Part shown: positions 1 through 8,155 of the stretch, piece after piece
Numbering within the stretch: the first letter of the stretch is position 1
Layout of the letters: every line of letters begins with the position of its first letter
Origin: Histomonas meleagridis
Lineage: Eukaryota; Parabasalia; Tritrichomonadida; Dientamoebidae
Direction of reading: 5' to 3'
Assembly (NCBI GenBank): GCA_020186115.1
Contig: WSYJ01000081.1
Location: 62,001 to 126,000 of the forward strand
Length of the DNA: 64,000 nt
The notes under the pieces: model-generated
Database searches by the model: none
What the model was told of the DNA's origin: nothing
Seen by the model: only the letters and a program-made list of their open reading frames with translations
Made by a program: the position numbers and the translations under genes

Positions 1-705
1 CTTGGCGACAATGTTTTATCAGGCGGTCGTGATGGGAGTGTTTATCTTTGGGATTATCGTCAAAAAGATCCCATTTCATATATCCAATTAAAATCCCAAC
101 CATCCATTCTTTCCATTGCCTCTGCATCACCGACGTATTTCTTCACATCTGATAGTCATGGTGAGCTTCTTTGTTGGGATTCTCGCAATCTTAAAAAACC
201 GTTTCCAATTTCAATCCCAGAACAGAACGCTCGTGTTCCAATTTCCTCTCTAAGCATATCACCCAACCATAAGATCCTCGCCTCTATCTCTACTAATAGC
301 TATATCACATTTTATTCTCTCGATAATGACTTTTGTTACGTAACTCAGCATTGGCCAAACGTCGGATCCTTTTACATACGCTGTTGTTTCAGTCCGTGCT
401 CGAGGTACTTATTAACAGGGTCATCGTCAGGCGCATTAAATGTGTTTAAGGTTGGGCAGAATGAAACGCCGCAAGTTTTCATTTGTCATACATCTGCTGC
501 AACGTGCGTCGAATGGAATAAAGAATCGTTCGATACAATTGTGTCGTGTTCAGATGATAAAACTACGCAACTATGGACATCTGAATATAAAGCAGTCGAA
601 GGCGAATATGAAATGGAATTTGTGCCTGTGATAAATGTGAAATCTGAAGAGAAATCAAAGAAAAAGAAAAACTTAAGAAGCACAACGCTGTTTGACTTCA
701 TGTAA
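1..705 (+). CDS. Cdt2/DTL-like WD40 protein, 3' part
   Basis: The frame is open from the first base and ends with TAA at 703-705, so the N-terminus lies outside the window. The visible 234 residues hold several WD40 blades, including SGGRDGSVYLWDYR near the start, a second blade ending LLCWDSR, and the last blade SCSDDKTTQLW. Blade order and local wording (SGGRDG..WD.R, then FY[IV][RK]..[FL]SP..[RQ][YF]L[LV][TS]GSS, then CSDD.T...W) match metazoan Cdt2/DTL, the substrate receptor of the CRL4 ubiquitin ligase that destroys Cdt1 and other PCNA-bound proteins. WDYR and WDSR fit the WDxR motif used for DDB1 docking. After a lysine-rich stretch the protein ends STTLFDFM, which resembles a PCNA-interacting (PIP) box lacking the first Gln and with Met for the last aromatic. 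Another WD40 family is possible, but the combined features favour Cdt2. Confidence 0.7.
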   Translation, partial: LGDNVLSGGRDGSVYLWDYRQKDPISYIQLKSQPSILSIASASPTYFFTSDSHGELLCWDSRNLKKPFPISIPEQNARVPISSLSISPNHKILASISTNSYITFYSLDNDFCYVTQHWPNVGSFYIRCCFSPCSRYLLTGSSSGALNVFKVGQNETPQVFICHTSAATCVEWNKESFDTIVSCSDDKTTQLWTSEYKAVEGEYEMEFVPVINVKSEEKSKKKKNLRSTTLFDFM

Positions 706-1248
706 TTGTTTGTAAACATTGTTTTTATTTCTAGAAATGTTTATTTTGATATAAATTTAAACCAAAATTAGTTGAAATGTTTTAATTTTTACTTATTATC
801 TATCGATCATAACGATCCATGAAAGCATTTTCCAAAATTATTTATGATGAAATAATTATGAGCATATTTGTCTGTGAACAATTTTATTTTTATATTTTCG
901 ATTTATGACGGAAAATTAAATTATAAAATGTTTTCATATTAATATTGCAATAAGTAAGCGTTGCTTACTTAATATGCGTATATTCGACTTTGAGCACCAT
1001 GCGCGACAAATACCTATCGTTTACAGTTAACTGCTAAATTTGTGCAGCTAAAACTTCACCCGAACGTCAACCACTAAATAAAATACGATATGTCAAAAAC
1101 AAGTTTTTGTATAATTTACATGGTTATAAAGGCGATGGGGGAGTTCTTTTCAATTACATCTGTCAAATTCTCAGAAAAATTGTCAGATTTGCAAACCGAA
1201 TGAACGATGGAAAATCACCAAACTTAACAGAAAGATAAGATGTTTATT
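706..1248. other. Convergent intergenic gap, no gene seen
   Basis: This AT-rich stretch lies between two converging gene ends. No credible ORF is present. It contains the perfect inverted repeat at 951-971, listed separately. Confidence 0.6.
951..971. repeat. Perfect 9-bp inverted repeat with 3-nt loop
   Basis: TAAGTAAGC at 951-959 and GCTTACTTA at 963-971 are exact reverse complements around GTT. It lies about 250 bp downstream of the WD40 stop and 280 bp beyond the Rab stop. It may be a 3'-end or cruciform element; no function is known to me. Confidence 0.7.
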
Positions 1249-1860
1249 TTATGCTTGTGAACAACTACATTTATTCTCTTCTTCTCGAAGAGTGATATCT
1301 GAGGGAGGTGGGTTTTCGGTATCTTTTTGTTGAGATGCTTGTGCTGATCTGAGAGCTTCTTCTGCAGCAGAAATAAAAAGGGAGTCAATCCCTTCCCCTG
1401 TTTTGGCAGAAACAAAGATTACGTTGTTATATTGAGATGAAAATTTTTCACTAAGGATGGTAATTTCTTCAGAAGATTCTTCCATGTCGATCTTATTTAA
1501 GGCTATAATAATAGGTGGAAACTCACCAGTTTCATTGAGTCGGTTTTTCCATTTGTCTATACTCTGTATTGATGATTCATCAACAACAGATGCTACAATT
1601 ATGCAAACATCAGTGCCACGAGTGTACATTGAAACCAGCGAGGCGAATTGTTCTTGTCCAGCAGTGTCCCATATTTTAAGTTCAACAGTCTGTTCATTAA
1701 TTTTTACATTTGTTTTGATATGTGATGTCCCAATCGTGGGATTCATCTGGAATGTAAAGCTACCCTTTGTTCTCCTAAGAACAATCGATGTTTTCCCAAC
1801 GCCAGAGTCTCCGAGCATGATGACTTTGAAGGAGGGAATTGATCCATAATTCTCATACAT
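1249..1860 (-). CDS. Rab-family small GTPase with CaaX-like tail
   Basis: A 203-residue Ras-superfamily GTPase with ATG at 1860. The P-loop GDSGVGKTS lies near residues 17-25, switch I holds PTIGTSHIKT, switch II is WDTAGQEQF, and the base-recognition motifs NKID and SAK are intact, so nucleotide binding should be normal. The fold and switch wording fit Rab proteins that direct vesicle traffic on endomembranes. The tail ends CSCSQA. The last four residues, CSQA, read as a CaaX box, whereas most Rabs end in CC or CxC, so farnesylation is possible instead of standard Rab geranylgeranylation. The subfamily cannot be fixed by eye. A CCGTTA (TAACGG on the gene strand) lies about 55 bp upstream of the start and could be a Myb-type promoter element. 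Confidence 0.9.
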   Translation of the reverse strand: MYENYGSIPSFKVIMLGDSGVGKTSIVLRRTKGSFTFQMNPTIGTSHIKTNVKINEQTVELKIWDTAGQEQFASLVSMYTRGTDVCIIVASVVDESSIQSIDKWKNRLNETGEFPPIIIALNKIDMEESSEEITILSEKFSSQYNNVIFVSAKTGEGIDSLFISAAEEALRSAQASQQKDTENPPPSDITLREEENKCSCSQA

Positions 1861-2275
1861 GAAAGCTTGCTATAATAGAAAAGTGACATTGCCGAAATGT
1901 TATGTGAAACACCGTTACGATTAACAGCCAATAGTAATGGTAAGCTCAAAGTGTTATTACCAATGGTTATCAAAAAAAATAATCATTACACATTAAATTT
2001 TTCTTTTTGTCTATGATTTCATTTTTTTTTTTAGATTTCATTTGACTTAAAAATGAAAATGTCAATCAATCAGAATAATAATTTGAGTTCTGCATTCAAA
2101 TAACACAAAGTCTTGAACACTGAAGGAAAGAATAAATAGAATTAGAGTTTCTTCTTTAATAAATAAAGAGAAACATCTCAATCAGCGGTGAACATCACAA
2201 CCGCTGCATAATTATCACTTTTGAAATAGTTTACAAAAATAAACATTTCATTTTTTAAAATTTATTGAAATGAAA
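1861..2275. other. Rab upstream region and phosphatase 3' flank
   Basis: No convincing ORF is seen. The part next to 1860 should carry the Rab promoter (CCGTTACGA at 1912-1920). The part near 2275 is the downstream flank of the phosphatase gene. Confidence 0.5.
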
Positions 2276-3181
2276 TCAAGTGAATTTATAATATTCTGGA
2301 ATGTCTTCACAATTGTCTTCAAGCAATCTAGGAGTAGCAAATCTTATTTCCTTTCTTCGAAGCATTTCATCAAGTTCTAAAACACCTGCAAGATTTCCAC
2401 ATCTTAAGCAATAATCAGGTGCACTGAAAATTGTAACTAATCCATCATCATGAGTATATTCTAATCCTCCCATTACGAGTTGGTGAGCACGTGCTGTTAA
2501 TTCTAAACCATTATTTTCATTCCATTGTCTTGTGATATCAGATCCGAATTGATATCCTGCATCACGACAAGAAGGATGAAAACCTCGTGTAGTGCCTGGA
2601 TCACTCCATAAAACATCGCACATTGGTCCATCATGTGGTGCTTCTCGGAAACGATCAATTTTTTCGATATCTTTAATTGTTTTAATTTCGGGACTTAAGC
2701 CACCATGAACGCATAAAATCTTGGATCCAACATGAGCTGCCAAAGGTAAGTAATTAAATGTTTGAGTATATGTTTGCCAAACTTCATCATTTCCATATCG
2801 AGCTACAACTTCATCACGGAATCCGAAATGTTGAGAGATGCCTGAAGACTCATGATTTCCACGGAGGAGGGTTATTGAATCTGGGTATTTAAGTTTCAAA
2901 GCGAAAAGATATGTAACTGTTTCCACAGATTGACTTCCACGATCAACATAATCTCCCATGAACAAATAATCTGTATATGGGATTGGGCCATTAATTCTAA
3001 AAAGTTCAATCAAATCTGTGAATTGTCCATGGATATCTCCACAAATTGTAACTGGTGGATTAACTTTAACGACATTTGGAAGTTTCTCGAACAGTTTCTT
3101 TGCATTTGTTGTAACGTAGTTTATCTCTTCGACTGTTGGGAACCCTCCATCTTCGATTTTCTTGATGATATTGTCGAGCAT
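2276..3181 (-). CDS. PP2A-like serine/threonine phosphatase catalytic subunit
   Basis: A PPP-family metallophosphatase. The open frame reaches a GTG at 3235, but the first in-frame ATG is at 3181 and gives 301 residues, close to the 309 of PP2A-C. All metal and catalytic motifs are present in order: GDIHGQ, GDYVDRG, RGNHE, HGGLSP and the SAPDYC segment. Sequence around NGPIPYTDYLFMGDYVDRG and the overall length place it in the PP2A/PP4/PP6 group and not in PP1 or PP2B. One oddity is YCLRCGN where PP2A, PP4 and PP6 have YCYRCGN. The C-terminus, IPEYYKFT, differs from the DYFL methylation tail of PP2A, so methyl-esterification of a terminal Leu is not expected. Its promoter is shared with the divergent TMEM231 gene. 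Confidence 0.9.
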   Translation of the reverse strand: MLDNIIKKIEDGGFPTVEEINYVTTNAKKLFEKLPNVVKVNPPVTICGDIHGQFTDLIELFRINGPIPYTDYLFMGDYVDRGSQSVETVTYLFALKLKYPDSITLLRGNHESSGISQHFGFRDEVVARYGNDEVWQTYTQTFNYLPLAAHVGSKILCVHGGLSPEIKTIKDIEKIDRFREAPHDGPMCDVLWSDPGTTRGFHPSCRDAGYQFGSDITRQWNENNGLELTARAHQLVMGGLEYTHDDGLVTIFSAPDYCLRCGNLAGVLELDEMLRRKEIRFATPRLLEDNCEDIPEYYKFT

Positions 3182-3330
3182 CTTCGAGTAAAAGTTTTGT
3201 AATCGGTTAATTTGACACAAACCGAAACTCGGCACACAAATTTGAGGGTTTATGTAAAAAATTCAATTGTTTCAATATTTTGACGTCCAAATAAACGTTG
3301 TGATAACTTAAACGGCCGATCTGGAGAAGA
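3182..3330. promoter_or_regulatory. Divergent promoter, phosphatase / TMEM231
   Basis: A 149-bp gap separates two divergent ATGs. It contains AAACGTTG and AACTTAAACGG close to the TMEM231 start, resembling Myb-type AACG cores. The role in transcription is inferred from position. Confidence 0.5.
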
Positions 3331-4197
3331 ATGGTAATACTTTATCGCACAGCTCGTCCACCAGTTGTTTACAAGGCAAGAATTTGTAGCTGTGCTTTCC
3401 TTTTTCATGTTTTATGTCTTATAGTACAATATTTATTACCTGTTTTAGCATGTATATTTTACGTTATTGATCAATCAAATATTGCTTTCGATACAGAATT
3501 GCCAATGGTAATACCTGGAAATATAATACAATTTATAGCTTTTGATTCTAATGGAAATTCAATCAATTATCCTAGTGATGATTTTAACTATCCACTATCA
3601 ATTAAAAAAATTCCAAATTACTCTGGAAATAAACTTTCTGATTGGACGATGTCCATCAATATTTCAGATCCAAATTTAAACATAATATCAGCAACAGTTA
3701 TATTTAATTACACTGTTAAAATTCGAAGATTTGCCAATAACACCATTAAATCCATTGGCACATTCACTTCATCATTTCCATTTCCTACTAATCATATTAG
3801 TTGTTCTGGCATATTGACATTTGAACAGAATGAAATTCCAAGTTTTCATGGGCGTTTTGAAGAAACGACTTTTGATCCGATATCATTCCATTCATTATCT
3901 GATTTATTAGAGCAACAAGACAACACGAGCACACTTTTCTACGTTGATTGGACTGAGCCGATAGTTCACTTTGGGAAATGGCACTCGTTTACAATTGAAT
4001 TAAAGATAAAAGTTACTGAAATAGAAATGGTGCACACGATACCATTGATTTCGAGCATCGAATCAGTGATAATATTATATCTTTCTACATTATTATTCAC
4101 ATCGATTGTTCTTAATTGTGTACAGGGATTTGTTTATCGAAACGGAATATTAAAGAGTTGGAAAATCCAAAAATATCTTCCAACGACACCAAATTAA
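3331..4197 (+). CDS. TMEM231-like ciliary transition-zone membrane protein
   Basis: A 288-residue protein with a hydrophobic segment near residues 20-45 and a second near 245-270, enclosing a long extracytoplasmic domain with many N-glycosylation sequons. This is the topology of TMEM231 (B9/MKS module), which forms the transition-zone barrier at the base of cilia. Local matches to the human protein as I recall it include the central FNYTVKIRRFANNTIKS segment followed by TSSFPFPTNH, an early YKARICS block after the N-terminus, and a VYRNGI segment after the last membrane helix. Length fits the family (about 315 in human). In a trichomonad it would act at the basal bodies and flagella. Confidence 0.82.
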   Translation: MVILYRTARPPVVYKARICSCAFLFHVLCLIVQYLLPVLACIFYVIDQSNIAFDTELPMVIPGNIIQFIAFDSNGNSINYPSDDFNYPLSIKKIPNYSGNKLSDWTMSINISDPNLNIISATVIFNYTVKIRRFANNTIKSIGTFTSSFPFPTNHISCSGILTFEQNEIPSFHGRFEETTFDPISFHSLSDLLEQQDNTSTLFYVDWTEPIVHFGKWHSFTIELKIKVTEIEMVHTIPLISSIESVIILYLSTLLFTSIVLNCVQGFVYRNGILKSWKIQKYLPTTPN

Positions 4198-4337
4198 ATA
4201 TAATTCATGTGTAAAAATTAAAATGTTAAAACATTTGTCTATAAATTCACACGAATAAAATTCCATAAAATCAATTTCAACTTTTAATTGTACAAATAAT
4301 AAATAGTGAAGCAAACACATGTTTACTCATTCATTAT

Positions 4338-6719
4338 CTATGCAATCATATCATCATTTCCAACATTGTCCATTTCGTCGTCATCGTCCTCCATTTCATT
4401 TGTTGTCACAAGTGGTGTAAAAGTCGAAGGCACTAACGAATCGACGTCTTTACCCTCGACGAAGACTTTTTTACTTATACAATGCTCAATGTACTTACAC
4501 CACAACTTATTCTTCGCGAAAGTCTTTGCGTCGCCCAACGTAATGAGTCCATATTTTGCTCTTGTCAGCGACACGCAAAGTCTTCGTTTATCCTTTAAGA
4601 ACCCGATATCGAACGAATCATTTGCTCTTACGCAACTAAATATGATGAAATTCTTTTCTCTTCCTTGGAACGCATCGACAGAAGCGATTTCTAATTCGTC
4701 GAAGAATTCCTTTTTAATGTTCTTACAGAAGTAAGGCAAAGTTTCTATTAGATAAGTTTGTTGTCCGACATAAGGCGTAATGATACCAATGTCTGATGAC
4801 TTAACATTATTTAAATACATCTTTTCAAGTATCGATGCAATACATATAGTTTCATTACGACTAATATATGAAAGTCCGAACTCATAATTCTCTTCTTTCC
4901 CAAATACGTTCCAAAACATGATCGGATATAATGGGTTCGGCCATTTGATGACTTCTTTTTCCCATTTACGTTGCTCATCTTTTATCCCATTGTTTAATAA
5001 GTTCATATAAAACGCTGAAGATGGAAATTCGGATATCGATGAATGCATTCGATATTGCGTACGTAATATAATTGGATGGACTTCAAGTAATATTAGGCGT
5101 TGAATTAATGGAATATCATAACGAGCTTTGGCTGTATCACGGGATAATATAACAGGGCCAAGTTGACAATGATCGCCAACAAGAATTGTTTGTTGCGCAT
5201 TATGTGTTAACGATATTAATAAGTCGGGATCTAAACATTGGCCACTTTCATCAAAGATTACAACTGGAAATGTTATGTTTCGTAATCGTGCACCACCAGA
5301 AGATGTACATGTTGCACATACTACATCACTAACTTCAATAATTTCATGTTCAATGTTTGTGACTTTTCGTTTGTCGTCTTCATTGGTTGATTCTAATAAC
5401 TTGATAAATGATTCACCATACATTTCTTTGGCTTTCTTTCGTGTGGTTAATGAATCAATTTTATCATCAACAGCTTCCCGTGATGTACTTAAAACTCGTG
5501 TGACTTTAACACCAGTCTCTGCTATACGTGAGGTGGCAAAATCTGCTGCTACATTAGATTGCGCACATACTAATATGGGATAAATACCTGATTGAACAAA
5601 TGAATATGCTAAGGCAGCAATAACGGTCGTCTTGCCGGTCCCCGGGGGGCCCTGAATCAGGGTGAACCGTTGGGAAAGTGACACTTCACATGCGCGCCTT
5701 TGAAATTCGTTAAGTTTGGGGAGGTTCGGCGGTTGGAAAAACCGTGCTTTGTTTTTCTTGAGTTTGTTATGATGTCGAAGCTTCTCTGTACAACCTAAGA
5801 AAAGATCAAGAATAAGCCAGTGAAGTGGAGGACGTTCTCGTTGAATTGCTTGAAGTGCAGCAAGTTGTCTCTTGAATGGAACATCACTCATGACAACATT
5901 CAATGTTATTCCATTTGTATGGCCATAAAAAAGGGATTTAGAATGAAAATGAACACTAATCGACATGTTGTTAGAACGATGATAAACAAAACCAATTTCG
6001 GATATTTCATTTTCTGAAAAAACAATGGATGAACCAAGTGTTGTAAGCTTGAAAAGCTGTGGTTGAGCTTTAAAGGATACATCTGTTTCATTTATCCAAT
6101 CAAGAGTAATTCCTCCAAATCGACGAGATTTTTCTTGTCGAGATGATTCTTCTTTTTCGGCTTTAACATATTGAATCATTCGATCTGTATAATCCTCAAC
6201 TGAATCATACTTGATTTTGGATGGTGGAAGTGATGATGAATTAGTTTGCTTCCCTAAAAATTCCTTTATTTGTGATTTGATCTCAATAACTTTAAGCATT
6301 GGAACTTTTTGATATTCCTCAGGGTTAGGAATTCTTACAACTTGCGGATAAATTTCGTTATTGGAAACCAATGGCATAAATATATCGTGTTTAACATTTT
6401 TCTCTTTAAGTGATTCATCAAATTGGCAGGGTGAGCGGCATGCAATAAAGATATTCCCGGATTCAGAAAAAATAAACCCAAGACGAAAAATGTTTGTTGA
6501 ACCGCAAATATAACACTTGAATGGTATAGATGAATATTTGTTTTGAGGTGGGAGAGAAATTGTGTCGCTTTGAATGGAACGGAGATGATGAATTATATGA
6601 CTTTGTGATGTTGCACCTTTTCCATTACAAAAATAAAGACCTGTTGTAGGACACCTTACAAGACAATCTATTTGCTTGCACCCGCAGTATTCACAGTGTG
6701 GTTGATTGTTTTTTTCCAT
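4338..6719 (-). CDS. UPF1: UPF1 RNA helicase (nonsense-mediated decay)
   Basis: A 793-residue superfamily 1 helicase with ATG at 6719. Residues 9-105 form the Cys/His-rich CH domain of UPF1 (CEYCGCKQIDC, FCNGKGATSQSHIIHHL, CYICGS, ACRSPC), the UPF2-binding module and the most specific marker. RecA motifs follow: Walker A GPPGTGKTT near residue 356, motif II DESGQ near 491, VGDHCQLGPV, QYRMHSSISEFPS, and QGREKNFIIFSCVRAN with LTRAKYG. UPF1 unwinds RNA in an ATP-dependent way and triggers decay of transcripts with premature stops. The long SQ-rich tail of animal UPF1 is absent; the protein ends with a short acidic stretch. Walker A is written in unusually GC-rich codons (see findings). The promoter is shared with the next gene. 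Confidence 0.95.
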   Translation of the reverse strand: MEKNNQPHCEYCGCKQIDCLVRCPTTGLYFCNGKGATSQSHIIHHLRSIQSDTISLPPQNKYSSIPFKCYICGSTNIFRLGFIFSESGNIFIACRSPCQFDESLKEKNVKHDIFMPLVSNNEIYPQVVRIPNPEEYQKVPMLKVIEIKSQIKEFLGKQTNSSSLPPSKIKYDSVEDYTDRMIQYVKAEKEESSRQEKSRRFGGITLDWINETDVSFKAQPQLFKLTTLGSSIVFSENEISEIGFVYHRSNNMSISVHFHSKSLFYGHTNGITLNVVMSDVPFKRQLAALQAIQRERPPLHWLILDLFLGCTEKLRHHNKLKKNKARFFQPPNLPKLNEFQRRACEVSLSQRFTLIQGPPGTGKTTVIAALAYSFVQSGIYPILVCAQSNVAADFATSRIAETGVKVTRVLSTSREAVDDKIDSLTTRKKAKEMYGESFIKLLESTNEDDKRKVTNIEHEIIEVSDVVCATCTSSGGARLRNITFPVVIFDESGQCLDPDLLISLTHNAQQTILVGDHCQLGPVILSRDTAKARYDIPLIQRLILLEVHPIILRTQYRMHSSISEFPSSAFYMNLLNNGIKDEQRKWEKEVIKWPNPLYPIMFWNVFGKEENYEFGLSYISRNETICIASILEKMYLNNVKSSDIGIITPYVGQQTYLIETLPYFCKNIKKEFFDELEIASVDAFQGREKNFIIFSCVRANDSFDIGFLKDKRRLCVSLTRAKYGLITLGDAKTFAKNKLWCKYIEHCISKKVFVEGKDVDSLVPSTFTPLVTTNEMEDDDDEMDNVGNDDMIA

Positions 6720-6846
6720 TGGTTCCAGAGTGTTTAGAAGGACCTTATCCAGATAAAAATTAGGGGAACGTTAAACAAAAACCGAAAACTTAATTCAATG
6801 CTAAAATAAACCAAAGAAATTTTTGCAAAATGTTAGCGGTTTATAT
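6720..6846. promoter_or_regulatory. Divergent promoter, UPF1 / unknown gene
   Basis: A 127-bp gap between divergent ATGs at 6719 and 6847. It contains GGGAACGTTAAAC with an AACGTT palindromic core around 6766-6775, a candidate Myb-type site. Out-of-frame ATGs at 6798 and 6829 precede the true start; the one at 6829 is closed at once by TAG. Confidence 0.45.
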
Positions 6847-7803
6847 ATGAACGAGGAACTTTTATTATATCTAAGAGAGAGCAAAATTGATATAAATAAA
6901 TTCGTAGAAAACACTTCAAACTTTACTTGCATTGGTACATATGTTACTTCTGGTAATATCACAAAAGAAGGTGTTCAATTATCATTTAAGTATTCTTCAA
7001 ATCAATGGAATATTAATTTCTCAGAAAATGATAAAGTTTTTAAAACAATTCCCGTGAATGGTTTAAGTTGGTGTTATCATTTTACTTTTATCGAGTTTTC
7101 TTCATCTATTTATTTCTTTTCTTCTCATTCAAACATTCTCTCAATTCTATCAGCAGTAATTACAGTAATACAAAATAAGATGGATGTTCCTTGTTCAGAT
7201 TCACCTCATTCTCATTATCAAATTATCGTTCTTATGCATGATAAAAATTTGGCAAAAATCAGTGAATTACATTCTAGTGATATTGAAACTGAGGTTAGCT
7301 TTGTTAAAGAACTTCAACCTCTACGTATTTATTCTGTAACTCATGGTTTATATGTTATTTCAGCAACAGTTATTCCATATTTCCCTACAACCAGAAACGA
7401 AAGCGAAAAGCAAAAATTGGCTTGCTTGTTCCCATCGAATCTTCCAGAAGCAGTTTTTCCTCGATATGATGATAATGCATTAATCCAAGGAATACGCGCA
7501 TTGATTACCAAAATAGATTCCTCAAAAGCGATTCTTGATGTTGATGAAGAGGCACCTCTTGAACTGACCAAGCAAAAAATGATGAATGAAATTCAGAAAA
7601 TGGAACTTCAAATAAAGTTAAAAAAGGAAGACCTGATCTATCAAATGAATGACAAACAAAATCCATTAATGGAAAACATTGTTAAAACTGTTTCTATTTC
7701 GAATTCAATTTCGGACTCCATCAACTTTAACGGTCAATACTCAATTCCTGGAACTGATGTAGCTGCACAAATACGAAAACTTGCAGCTGAAATACCATCT
7801 TAA
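6847..7803 (+). CDS. Protein of unknown function, 318 residues
   Basis: The open frame reaches a TTG at 6823, but the first in-frame ATG is at 6847 (MNEELLLYLRES). I do not recognise a family. The N-terminal 200 residues look like a beta-rich globular domain with many aromatic and Ser residues, no signal peptide and no membrane helix. Residues about 245-275 form a charged heptad-like helix (LTKQKMMNEIQKMELQIKLK), a probable coiled coil. A short Ser/Asn-rich linker leads to a final AAQIRKLAAEIPS helix. Its divergent pairing with UPF1 may mean shared expression but says nothing firm about function. Confidence 0.75.
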   Translation: MNEELLLYLRESKIDINKFVENTSNFTCIGTYVTSGNITKEGVQLSFKYSSNQWNINFSENDKVFKTIPVNGLSWCYHFTFIEFSSSIYFFSSHSNILSILSAVITVIQNKMDVPCSDSPHSHYQIIVLMHDKNLAKISELHSSDIETEVSFVKELQPLRIYSVTHGLYVISATVIPYFPTTRNESEKQKLACLFPSNLPEAVFPRYDDNALIQGIRALITKIDSSKAILDVDEEAPLELTKQKMMNEIQKMELQIKLKKEDLIYQMNDKQNPLMENIVKTVSISNSISDSINFNGQYSIPGTDVAAQIRKLAAEIPS

Positions 7804-8155
7804 CTTCCGAATATGGAAGATTTAAAAAGCGTCTATTCATTTTTATAATGAAATATCGATATTGAGTTATGTTAGTAAAACATTTTCTGATTTTGGGTAT
7901 AAAATAATTTTTAATCATTTAAATACAAATAATAATATACATAACGTTAATTAACATTTGACGCTATTTGATTTTTTAAATTTCTTAAGAAGAAAATTTG
8001 TTAATAGAAAGTCAAGATGAAATAGAAATAAGAAAAATAATAAAATTCTAAATTTACAAATTTAAAATAATTATTGAACTTATACATTCCTGAAAATTTT
8101 TAAATTACATATAAACATATCATTGAATTGTTTCATTATATAACCAAATATTTAT
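7804..8155. other. Convergent intergenic gap, no gene seen
   Basis: An AT-rich stretch between two converging gene ends. No ORF, RNA gene or notable repeat is seen. Confidence 0.5.

Noticed and set aside
4306-4734. Plus-strand ORF opposite the UPF1 3' end
   Set aside because: It is the antisense shadow of the acidic UPF1 tail and has Ser-rich, non-conserved content.
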